A DNA stretch of 64,000 bases from SIG589 sp964566175 (lineage in GTDB: Bacteria > Bacillota > Clostridia > Oscillospirales > Acutalibacteraceae): NCBI GenBank assembly GCA_964566175.1, contig CAZMHU010000003.1:1-64000 (forward strand), in the 5' to 3' direction. Numbering within the stretch: the first letter of the stretch is position 1; every line of letters begins with the position of its first letter. The notes below the pieces were generated by a model, which was given only the letters and a program-made list of their open reading frames with translations, was not told the origin of the DNA and made no database searches. Both the position numbers and the translations under genes were made by a program. Below are positions 9,601-16,123 of this stretch, piece after piece.

Positions 9601-9706
9601 CCGGTGCAGTCGTGCCGGTATTGGCAGTTGCCGGCAAAAGCATCAGGCAAGTTACGGTGCCCAATATCAGCATTACCGACAAGAGAATGCTAAGAACTTT
9701 TTTCAT
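6620..9706 (-). CDS. Large secreted multimodular protein with degenerate dockerin-like C terminus
   Basis: A 1028-aa exported protein. Residues 1-29 form a signal peptide (lipid-free, ending near ATA). Three similar modules begin with VNGDAEGG, KDGSFESG and VGDFESEVG and resemble CBM4/9-type beta-sandwich domains. They alternate with two repeat segments of the InlB/Flg_new kind (GGTV...FAGWYNG and FGYVFDGWYNA). The last 75 residues (GDTNVTNGIHKRSIQQLKR...NGDITQVWDFVRAAYDI) look like a type I dockerin with the calcium ligands mostly lost. ATG 9706 follows AGGAGTG. No catalytic domain is seen. Probable role: glycan or surface binding outside the cell (inference). Confidence 0.75.
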   Translation of the reverse strand: MKKVLSILLSVMLILGTVTCLMLLPATANTGTTAPVNLIVNGDAEGGTYSETPEDYQYYKGSPIGWRICQIKDWQGAFCIDPSTDSNCRLGTFTNYTGNVLGVVQWQTIVQNVNLRADTYYMVTAKMACADFTSSTVPSGQYGQIFMTPAVSNSYTDDKPSGSDQSGKAWSVKKNYTYQTDGNNKYYCDDDFTEHSFVFSSNAFADANNIDRTSGTFDAAIALMSYSGGKLLVDDLTMYEVYTITAGEGGTVDTDGVPCGTTATIKATPYYGNTFAGWYNGATLVSSDATYTGVVNSNLTAKFNVYNQIKDGSFESGTTIGLEHLNQYHNTSNSISRKNTIVDDPSGNITLHNKVLHIEPTTYSGTTMYLLNIPAKVEKNKTYVLHFSYYVPGEKEFAYLGFDVTASHNAWENSTKLEKWSMFWKTESRDKTNNGWSGAGKTSESSVFHARTINSNIDINKEEWVDVWAVIETGSDASLFGISDTADAAFVFGVANNKLKDFYLDNVSVTEASSTVFDKLVVKGDENGTAEAVGKTLDSVFYLSYDFNDGAPNGSHYNQAMVAGSTQYAYMPYTFTYTAKANFGYVFDGWYNASDVKVSDNLTESFYTEGTYTAKFKKLNYSDAGVGDFESEVGLSGIVSTLNNKTTVSYGTYTDADKTLDGYTVSMGDKYLLVNKSSSEAVNGYLLDISLPFDIETGKKYLIHFKFRTITDNAPFKSDDVTKHESNRFDLQISGERTWGWLDPTGYSGKNLLSSQDYGKHPSDDNYMWVPDWFGKSSTTWSNRVDNYYDFYGYIDATNMTTSTIYVVMGIQRGATYAIDNISLVDLSTIAPTLDGASLAVQETADKVVYKTSVDLPEYLAMNKVTTYMVPTRALNDENATTFNADTANVSVASAAAATGEVLTENGKTFRTGSVFATFNGASTVTQTNNYSARSEVELTDVYGNSLGVTLATGNTITGDTNVTNGIHKRSIQQLKRVLAKQYIAKGGDYAAKANQLITTYTDSNKLYNGDITQVWDFVRAAYDIENQ

Positions 9707-9775
9707 CTTGATACACTCCTCGTAAAAAATCTTATATCCTTGCCGAAAACACGGCAAAGATAAACTTGCATACTA

Positions 9776-9804
9776 ATATTACTCTTTTATATTGATTTTG
9801 TCAA
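9776..9804 (-). promoter_or_regulatory. Putative promoter of the surface-protein operon
   Basis: TTGACA (9804-9799), 17 nt, TAATAT (9781-9776) on the minus strand. The leader of about 60 nt holds a small GCCG/CGGC hairpin before the ribosome site. Confidence 0.6.
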
Positions 9805-9965
9805 GATTTTTTACAACTTTTTAACGATTTTTATTTTACATATTGTTTGTTTAGCATAAATCGAAGTTCTTTTCCACAAAAACTCCCATTCTATATTATA
9901 TAAAAAACACTTAATTCCTTCGGCAACAAATTTATATCTGCCTACTCATTTTCACGGCAACTTCT

Positions 9966-10010
9966 GCCTCCCTTGCCTAAAGGGGAGCATTGACTTTGTG
10001 TTTTACTTAT
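9966..10010. repeat. Short repeat fragment on the other side of the surface-protein gene
   Basis: CTGCCTCCCTTGCCTAAAGG followed by GGAGCATTGACTTTGTG matches the lead-in of the 6100-6245 repeat (CTCCCTTCCTAAAGGGG) and the 6312-6348 fragment. The remainder of the 9805-10020 gap is A/T-rich with no supported gene. Confidence 0.5.
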
Positions 10011-10020
10011 CCGACACGAC

Positions 10021-10055
10021 AAAACCCGACAACTCCACAGGGAATTGTCGGGTTT
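10021..10055 (-). terminator. Terminator after gpmI
   Basis: Inverted repeat AAACCCGACAA/TTGTCGGGTTT around an 12-nt loop, 21 nt past the gpmI stop codon. Confidence 0.7.
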
Positions 10056-10075
10056 AATACTTGTTACCTTAATAT

Positions 10076-11590
10076 TTACTTTATAAGGCTCTCGCCGTCC
10101 ATCTCGGTAGGTTTCGGAAGACCCAAAACCTTTAACATCGACGGTGCGATATCCGCCAGTCTGCCGCCCTCGCGAAGTTCGCAGGGATAGCCTACAACGC
10201 AGAACGGAACAGGGTTTGTTGTATGGGGGGTAAACGGATTGCCGTCCTCGCCGACCATACAGTCTGCATTGCCGTGGTCTGCCGTGATAAAGACAGTTCC
10301 GCCGAGTTCGCGCGTTGCCTCAACAACCTTGCCTACACACTCGTCAACTGCTTCAACAGCCTTTACAGCCGCGTCGAACACGCCGGTGTGACCGACCATA
10401 TCGCAGTTTGCGAAATTGAGTATAACGGCATCGTACTTTCCGCTTTTGATTTGCTCGCAAACCGCATCGCAAATGGGGTATGCGCTCATTTCCGGCTTTA
10501 GGTCAAAAGTGGGAACGTCGGGTGACTGAATTAAAATTCTGTCCTCACCCTCAAAGGTCTTTTCCTCGCCGCCGTTGAAGAAGAATGTTACGTGTGCGTA
10601 TTTTTGTGTTTCTGCAATGCGAAGTTGTGTTTTGCCGCAACTTGCAAGATACTCGCCGAGTGTCATTTTGAGTTCCTCGGGCGGATATGCAACGGTAACA
10701 TTGGGCATAGTTTCGTCATACTGTGTCATACAAACATAATGCACCAGAAGAAAACCTTTTTTGCGCTCAAAACCGTCAAACGCTTCGTCAACAAACGTGC
10801 GGGTAAACTGACGCGCACGGTCGGGACGGAAGTTGAACGAAACAACGCTGTCGCCCGCCTTTACCGTGCCCTCACCGCAGATAACGGTCGGAACGATAAA
10901 CTCATCGGTTACGTCCTTTGCGTATGATTTTTCCATTGCATCAACGGCATCGTGGTTTTGCTCGCCCTCGCCGTAAACCATAGCGGCATATGCCTTTTCG
11001 ACTCTGTCCCACGCGAAATCACGATCCATAGCGTAATATCTGCCCATAACGGTTGCAATTTTTCCTACGCCGAGTTCGTTCATCTTTGCCTGCAGGTCTT
11101 CTATAAAGCCTTTTCCGCTTGTTGTGGAAACGTCACGTCCGTCCATAAAGCAATGAACATATACCTTTTCAAGACCGTTCTTTGCCGCCATTTTCAAAAG
11201 GCCGAAAAGATGGTCGATATGGCTGTGAACGCCGCCGTCGGACAAAAGACCCATCAAGTGAAGTGCAGAACCGTTTTTCTTGCAATTTTCCATTGCGTCC
11301 TGCAAAACCTTTATATCATAAAACTTTCCGTCTTCGATATCCTTTGAGATTTTAACAAGCATTTGATAAACAACTCTGCCGGCACCGATATTGGTATGAC
11401 CGACCTCGCTGTTGCCCATTTGACCGTCCGGCAAGCCGACGTCGAGTCCCGATGCGCCTATTGTGGTGAACGGATTTTCGGCAAAAAGTTTTGAAAGCAC
11501 GGGGGTGTTTGCGGCGGCAATTGCATTGCCGTCATTGCACTCTCTGATTCCAAAACCGTCCATAATACATAAAACTACGGGTTTTTTCAT
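10076..11590 (-). CDS. gpmI: 2,3-bisphosphoglycerate-independent phosphoglycerate mutase
   Basis: A 504-aa manganese-type mutase that interconverts 3- and 2-phosphoglycerate in glycolysis. Motifs of the alkaline-phosphatase fold are clear: MDGFG at the start, GNSEVGHTNIGAGR with the catalytic serine, HCFMDGRDV, FANCDMVGHTG and TADHGNAD. Length is normal (about 510). ATG 11590 is preceded by GTGAGG; a longer frame begins at 11623. It is the last gene of the pgk-tpiA-gpmI operon. gap and enolase genes are not in the window. Confidence 0.95.
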   Translation of the reverse strand: MKKPVVLCIMDGFGIRECNDGNAIAAANTPVLSKLFAENPFTTIGASGLDVGLPDGQMGNSEVGHTNIGAGRVVYQMLVKISKDIEDGKFYDIKVLQDAMENCKKNGSALHLMGLLSDGGVHSHIDHLFGLLKMAAKNGLEKVYVHCFMDGRDVSTTSGKGFIEDLQAKMNELGVGKIATVMGRYYAMDRDFAWDRVEKAYAAMVYGEGEQNHDAVDAMEKSYAKDVTDEFIVPTVICGEGTVKAGDSVVSFNFRPDRARQFTRTFVDEAFDGFERKKGFLLVHYVCMTQYDETMPNVTVAYPPEELKMTLGEYLASCGKTQLRIAETQKYAHVTFFFNGGEEKTFEGEDRILIQSPDVPTFDLKPEMSAYPICDAVCEQIKSGKYDAVILNFANCDMVGHTGVFDAAVKAVEAVDECVGKVVEATRELGGTVFITADHGNADCMVGEDGNPFTPHTTNPVPFCVVGYPCELREGGRLADIAPSMLKVLGLPKPTEMDGESLIK

Positions 11591-11607
11591 ATTATACCTC
11601 ACACAAA

Positions 11608-11637
11608 ACCGAGCGGGAACCAAAACCGGTGCCCGCC
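11608..11637 (-). promoter_or_regulatory. Hairpin between tpiA and gpmI
   Basis: On the minus strand GCGGGCACC...GGTTCCCGC forms a stem in the 62-nt gap, followed by TCGGTTTTG. It could be a partial terminator or an mRNA stability element that lowers or separates gpmI expression. Confidence 0.4.
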
Positions 11638-11652
11638 CGTTGAATTTTTATT

Positions 11653-12420
11653 TTACTTTGATGCAGCCTTTACGATAACGCTGAAGTCCTCGGCTTTGAG
11701 TGATGCACCGCCGATGAGTCCGCCGTCAACGTTTTCTTTTGAGAGAAGTTCGTCGGCGTTTTTGGCATTCATAGAACCGCCGTACTGAACGGTTACGGTT
11801 TCGGCAACGTCGGCACCGAACATTTCGGCAACGGCGGCACGAACATAACCGTTACCCTCGTCTGCTTGGTCGGCAGTTGCGGTAACACCTGTGCCGATAG
11901 CCCAAACCGGCTCATACGCAATGATAACGTTTTTAAGTTGTTCCTTTGTAACATTGGTGAGAGCCATTTTGGTCTGGAATTTGAGAAGAGTTTCGGTATA
12001 GCCGAGTTCTCTCTGCTCAAGTGTTTCACCAACGCAAACAATCGCTTTAAGGCCAGCACCGAGAGCCGCAAGAGTGCGAAGGTTTACGGTCTGATCAGTT
12101 TCGCCGAAATACTGACGGCGCTCGCTATGACCTATAACAACATATTCAACGCCGCATTCGCAAAGCATCTCTGCCGAGATTTCGCCTGTGTATGCGCCCG
12201 ATGACTTGAAGTGTACATTCTCTGCACCGATTTTGATATTGCTGCCCTCTGCGGCTGCGGTTGCCGCGGCTATATCAACAAAGGGAACACAAAGTACAAC
12301 ATCGCAATCCGCACCCGCAACCAACGGCTTCATTTCATTTATAAGAGCGGTGGTTTCGGACGGAGTTTTATTCATTTTCCAGTTACCTGCGATAACTGCA
12401 TTTCTTTTTGCTTTATTCAT
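11653..12420 (-). CDS. tpiA: Triosephosphate isomerase
   Basis: A 255-aa TIM-barrel enzyme that interconverts dihydroxyacetone phosphate and glyceraldehyde 3-phosphate. All catalytic features are present: the lysine in GNWKMN (near residue 15), the histidine in IGHSERR and the glutamate in AYEPVWAIGTG, plus the phosphate loop YGGSM. Length is typical. It lies 18 nt after pgk in the same operon, with a GGAGG site before the ATG. Confidence 0.97.
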   Translation of the reverse strand: MNKAKRNAVIAGNWKMNKTPSETTALINEMKPLVAGADCDVVLCVPFVDIAAATAAAEGSNIKIGAENVHFKSSGAYTGEISAEMLCECGVEYVVIGHSERRQYFGETDQTVNLRTLAALGAGLKAIVCVGETLEQRELGYTETLLKFQTKMALTNVTKEQLKNVIIAYEPVWAIGTGVTATADQADEGNGYVRAAVAEMFGADVAETVTVQYGGSMNAKNADELLSKENVDGGLIGGASLKAEDFSVIVKAASK

Positions 12421-12438
12421 TTTATATTTCCTCCAAGA

Positions 12439-13650
12439 TTATTTATCGTTCAAAGCGGCAATTCCCGGAAGTTCTTTACCCTCAAGGAATTCGAGCGATG
12501 CGCCGCCGCCGGTGGAAATATGGGTCATTTTGTCGCCGTAGCCGAGTGTGTTAACAGCAGCCGCGGAGTCACCGCCACCGATAACGGTAACGGCATCGGT
12601 CTCTGCCAAACTCTTTGCAACGGCAATAGTACCTGCGGCAAGAGTCGGGTTTTCAAACACGCCCATAGGTCCGTTCCAAACAACAGTCTTTGCAGACTTA
12701 ACGGCATCGGCATAGAGGGCAGCGGTCTTTGTTCCGATATCAAGACTCATATAATCTGCGGGGATGCTGTCGGCATCAACATTCATAACCTCAACCGGTG
12801 CATCAATGGGGTTGGGGAAATCCTTAACTATTGTGCAATCAACGGGAAGAAGAATTTTAACGCCCTTCTCCTCTGCCTGTGCGAGCATATCGCGGCAGTA
12901 GTCGATTTTTGTCTCGTCGATAAGCGAAGTACCTACGCCATAGCCCTTTGCGGCAAGGAAAGTATAGGACATACCGCCGCCGATGATAAGAGTATCGGCT
13001 TTGGTGAGAAGATTTTCGATAACGGGAAGTTTGCTGTCAACCTTTGCGCCGCCGAGAATGCAAACGAACGGACGAACGGGGTTTTCAACAGCATCACCGA
13101 GATATTTAAGTTCTTTGCCGATAAGATATCCGGCAACAGCCTCGTCAACATACTCGGTAACGCCGACGGTAGAGCAGTGTGCTCTGTGAGCAGTACCGAA
13201 AGCATCGTTTACGAATACATCGGCAAGTTCGCCCAACTCTTTGCTGAACTGCTCGCCGTTTTTGGTCTCTTCCGCTCTGTAACGGGTGTTCTCCAAAAGA
13301 ACAACATCACCGTCGTTCATAGCAGCGATAGCAGCTTTTGCGTTTTCGCCTACAACGTTTGCGTCAGCCGCAAAAACAACGTCTTTTCCGAGAAGTTCGG
13401 ACAAACGCTTTGCAACGGGAGCAAGGCTCAATTCCGGTTTCGGCTCGCCCTTCGGCTTGCCGAGGTGAGAACAAAGGATTACGCGTCCGCCGTCTGCAAT
13501 CAACTTCTTGATTGTGGGAAGAGCGGCAACGATACGGTTTTCGTCGGTTATAACGCCGTTTTTAAGCGGAACGTTAAAATCGCAACGTACGAGAACCTTT
13601 TTGCCCTTAACGTTAATGTCGTCAACGGTCTTTTTGTTTAATGCTGTCAT
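12439..13650 (-). CDS. pgk: Phosphoglycerate kinase
   Basis: A 403-aa kinase that makes ATP from 1,3-bisphosphoglycerate in glycolysis. Seen motifs are VRCDFNVPL near the N terminus, SHLGKPKG for substrate binding, and GGGDSAAA near the C terminus for nucleotide binding. Length is normal. It is the first gene of the glycolysis operon; AAGGAG precedes the ATG at 13650. A tandem direct repeat overlaps its promoter, suggesting that the whole operon is regulated there. Confidence 0.97.
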   Translation of the reverse strand: MTALNKKTVDDINVKGKKVLVRCDFNVPLKNGVITDENRIVAALPTIKKLIADGGRVILCSHLGKPKGEPKPELSLAPVAKRLSELLGKDVVFAADANVVGENAKAAIAAMNDGDVVLLENTRYRAEETKNGEQFSKELGELADVFVNDAFGTAHRAHCSTVGVTEYVDEAVAGYLIGKELKYLGDAVENPVRPFVCILGGAKVDSKLPVIENLLTKADTLIIGGGMSYTFLAAKGYGVGTSLIDETKIDYCRDMLAQAEEKGVKILLPVDCTIVKDFPNPIDAPVEVMNVDADSIPADYMSLDIGTKTAALYADAVKSAKTVVWNGPMGVFENPTLAAGTIAVAKSLAETDAVTVIGGGDSAAAVNTLGYGDKMTHISTGGGASLEFLEGKELPGIAALNDK

Positions 13651-13686
13651 TTTTAAAACATCTCCTTAAAATCTAAAGATTGTTAT

Positions 13687-13728
13687 TTTTACCACAAACT
13701 ATTTTACCACAAATTTTATTTTTTTCAA
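13687..13728 (-). promoter_or_regulatory. Promoter of pgk-tpiA-gpmI with tandem operator-like repeat
   Basis: TTGAAA (13728-13723) and TAAAAT (13706-13701) are 16 nt apart. Two exact copies of the 12-mer TTTGTGGTAAAA (13713-13702 and 13698-13687, period 15) cover the -10 box and the likely start site. This looks like an operator for an unknown regulator. Confidence 0.5.
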
Positions 13729-13741
13729 CACTTATTATTTA

Positions 13742-14242
13742 TTATTCGTCCCAGGAATAGTTGTGAAGATTGCCGAAATTTTCAAGTTCGGGAAAATCCC
13801 ACTGACGCAGAGCCTCATAAACGGCAATCGCAACAGTATTCGAGAGGTTCAAACTGCGTGCATTTCCAATCATCGGCAGTCGAACACAGCGTTCCTTATT
13901 TTCAAGCAAAAGTTCTTCAGGCAGACCGCGTGTTTCCTTGCCGAAGAACAAATAACAGTTATCGGGATAGGAAACATCGCTATATACCTGTCTTGCCTTT
14001 GTCGTAAAAAAATAAAACTCGCCGCTGTTTTTCTCAAAAAATTCTTCTATATTCTCGTAATATGTTATGTCAAGATACTGCCAATAATCAAGTCCTGCAC
14101 GTTTGAGTTTTTTGTCGTCGATTTTAAAGCCCATAGGGCCCACAAGATGAAGTCTTGCTCCGGTCGCCGCACAGGTTCGAGCCACGTTTCCGGTGTTTTG
14201 CGGAATTTCCGGCTCTACCATAACAATATTGATTTTTGCCAC
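13742..14242 (-). CDS. trmL: tRNA (cytidine/uridine-34-2'-O)-methyltransferase
   Basis: A 166-aa SPOUT-fold methyltransferase of the TrmL family, which methylates the ribose of the wobble base in certain leucine tRNAs. Family marks are PEIPQNTGNVARTCAATG at the N terminus, LFFGKETRGLP and the knot motif MIGNARSLNLSNTVAIAVYE. Length matches TrmL (about 157-166). It starts one nt after the manA stop, so manA and trmL form an operon. Confidence 0.93.
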   Translation of the reverse strand: MAKINIVMVEPEIPQNTGNVARTCAATGARLHLVGPMGFKIDDKKLKRAGLDYWQYLDITYYENIEEFFEKNSGEFYFFTTKARQVYSDVSYPDNCYLFFGKETRGLPEELLLENKERCVRLPMIGNARSLNLSNTVAIAVYEALRQWDFPELENFGNLHNYSWDE

Positions 14243-14243
14243 T

Positions 14244-15167
14244 TTACACCCTGCTTTCTATAATCTCGGCGTTACCTGTGAGTGTAACGTCACCGTAATA
14301 TGCGGGCAGGAACACACACTCGCCGGCAGAAAGTACCACACCGTCCACCTCGGCACTGCCGTCAACGCACAGCAAACAGCAAAAACTCTCTTCCCCGACG
14401 CTTATATGTTTTTCACCGCAGAGTGTATGACGGCGAACGGTGAAATAATCACATTCCGCCAAAACCTCACCGCTCGGCGCACCGAAAGGAATATCCGGCG
14501 GGGTGAGCGTAGTTACTGCAAGCGCTTTTTCGATATGAAGCGGGCGTTGCTTTCCGTCCGCACCGACACGGCAATAATCGTAAACCCTGTATGTGCAGTT
14601 GGAGTTTTGCTGAATTTCGGCAATCAAAATCCCCTCGCCTATGGCGTGGATAGTTCCGCTTTTTATAAAAAAGCAGTCTCCCTTTTTAACATATACTTTA
14701 TTGAGCACATCGCAAAGCGTTCCGTCGGCGATACGTGCGGAAAATTCTTCTTTTGTTATTTCTTTTTTAAATCCGTAATAAAGAAACGCGCCCTCATCGC
14801 AGTCCAAAACATACCACATTTCGGTTTTGCCGAACTGGTTTTCGTTCTCGAGTGCATATTCGTCGCTCGGATGAACCTGAACCGAAAGCGGTTGTTTGGC
14901 GTCTATAAGTTTTATGAGCATCGGAAAGAACGGAAAACGCTCGGCACGGTTTCCGAGACACTCGCTGCCGAGAGTATCGATAATCTCGCGCAGTGTCATA
15001 CCCTCAAATTCGCCCTCGGCCGCAACGCTCTCGCCGTCCGGATGGCAGGACATAACCCACGCCTCGGCGATTTTAGATAAATCGGACTTCATATTATAAC
15101 GGTCTTTAAGCCGTGTTCCGCCCCAAATATAATCCTTATAAGCGGGTTTCAGTTTTATAGGTTGCAT
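14244..15167 (-). CDS. manA: Mannose-6-phosphate isomerase, class I
   Basis: A 307-aa cupin-fold zinc enzyme that interconverts mannose 6-phosphate and fructose 6-phosphate, giving GDP-mannose precursors or feeding mannose into glycolysis. It carries YIWGGTRL, the zinc-site stretch QVHPSDEYA and the later KSGTIHAIGEG. Length agrees with the short Firmicute form (about 310). ATG 15167 has a GGTGA site; an in-frame GTG at 15179 is less likely. It is first of a two-gene operon with trmL. Confidence 0.93.
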   Translation of the reverse strand: MQPIKLKPAYKDYIWGGTRLKDRYNMKSDLSKIAEAWVMSCHPDGESVAAEGEFEGMTLREIIDTLGSECLGNRAERFPFFPMLIKLIDAKQPLSVQVHPSDEYALENENQFGKTEMWYVLDCDEGAFLYYGFKKEITKEEFSARIADGTLCDVLNKVYVKKGDCFFIKSGTIHAIGEGILIAEIQQNSNCTYRVYDYCRVGADGKQRPLHIEKALAVTTLTPPDIPFGAPSGEVLAECDYFTVRRHTLCGEKHISVGEESFCCLLCVDGSAEVDGVVLSAGECVFLPAYYGDVTLTGNAEIIESRV

Positions 15168-15202
15168 TACAATCACCACATAAATTAAATAATATTATTA
15201 TA

Positions 15203-15231
15203 ATTATAAAGCAAAAACCGCCGTTTCGCAA
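15203..15231 (-). promoter_or_regulatory. Putative promoter of manA-trmL
   Basis: TTGCGA (15231-15226), 17 nt, TATAAT (15208-15203) on the minus strand. Confidence 0.6.
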
Positions 15232-15238
15232 TATGTTG

Positions 15239-15267
15239 TTGCAAAAAAGAAATTTTTTTGTTACAAT
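15239..15267 (+). promoter_or_regulatory. Putative promoter of the 15287 gene
   Basis: TTGCAA (15239-15244), 17 nt, TACAAT (15262-15267). Confidence 0.55.
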
Positions 15268-15286
15268 ACTTTTCAGGTGATAAAAA

Positions 15287-15991
15287 ATGAAGAAAAATGC
15301 CAATATTTTGCTTAAAATGCACCAAAAGGAAGCACGGTGCGGAATAACGAGAACATATGTCGACGGCGGACTCGGCATTACTCTGAAGGTGTTACATATA
15401 ATCGCGTTCGCCTATACGATAATTATCAACACGATATATCTCATAAGCGTAAACATAAACACCGATTTGATTATCGAAAACATCGGCAAAGAAAATCTTT
15501 CTGTCTCACAGGAAGACCAGCTTGCCGCAATTAACAACAGCATTATTTTCGTAATAATAATGTCGGTTCTGCTTATCGGTGGTATGGTGTGTCTTGCGAT
15601 AAAACGCTTTACCCCAACGCTTATACTCTCATGCGTTCCTAGCGTTCTGCTGGTTTTACACTTTGCCGAGCGTATGTCCGAGACACTCACGCTCAACGGT
15701 CTTGCTTGCTCCTATACTTATAATCATTTAGTTCCCCTTGCACTTGTTTTTATAACCGCACTCATTTACTGTATTATAGGTATTCACTTTAACATTTCGG
15801 AAAACAAGGCATATACCGCCTTTACGGCAAGTCTTTACTCCGCATACTCTGACAAACTTGAAAACATTTCGGAAGAGGAATGGGAAAAGTTCTTAAACGA
15901 ATATGAGCCGCCGAAAAAAGAAAAACTTAAGCGTTCGCTGAAAGCCGCACAAAGAAAACAGGCACAAGAAGAAGCAAGCGAACAAGAGTAA
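15287..15991 (+). CDS. Membrane protein of unknown function
   Basis: A 234-aa protein with four hydrophobic segments (about residues 32-54, 85-108, 112-128 and 148-168). A strongly charged cytoplasmic-type tail of about 60 residues ends KRKQAQEEASEQE-like. I recognise no family. The short leader contains GGTGA before the ATG. It stands alone between manA and spoIIE, with its own promoter and terminator. Confidence 0.75.
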   Translation: MKKNANILLKMHQKEARCGITRTYVDGGLGITLKVLHIIAFAYTIIINTIYLISVNINTDLIIENIGKENLSVSQEDQLAAINNSIIFVIIMSVLLIGGMVCLAIKRFTPTLILSCVPSVLLVLHFAERMSETLTLNGLACSYTYNHLVPLALVFITALIYCIIGIHFNISENKAYTAFTASLYSAYSDKLENISEEEWEKFLNEYEPPKKEKLKRSLKAAQRKQAQEEASEQE

Positions 15992-16000
15992 ATAACAAAA

Positions 16001-16027
16001 ACGGACACACTCTGTGTCCGTTTTTTC
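16001..16027 (+). terminator. Terminator after the 15287 gene
   Basis: ACGGACACA/TGTGTCCGT stem with a 3-nt loop followed by TTTTTT. Confidence 0.85.
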
Positions 16028-16056
16028 TTTTAGTTTACATAATATTACACGCGATT

Positions 16057-16090
16057 ACGACAAATTATACCGCACCGCCTGTCCTATAAT
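16057..16090 (+). promoter_or_regulatory. Putative Spo0A-dependent promoter of spoIIE
   Basis: TATAAT at 16085-16090 lacks a -35 box at 17 nt. A match to the reversed 0A box (TACGACAAA, 16057-16065; TTTGTCGTA on the other strand) sits where Spo0A binds at SigA promoters of this class. CTGTC/GACAG inverted copies flank the -10 box. Confidence 0.4.
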
Positions 16091-16123
16091 TATGACAGAA
16101 CAAAAAAACGAAGGTGGTATAAC

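Noticed and set aside
12211..13641. A 476-aa open frame antisense to pgk and tpiA
   Set aside because: No ribosome site, low-complexity composition typical of reversed codon bias, and the opposite strand encodes two clear enzymes.
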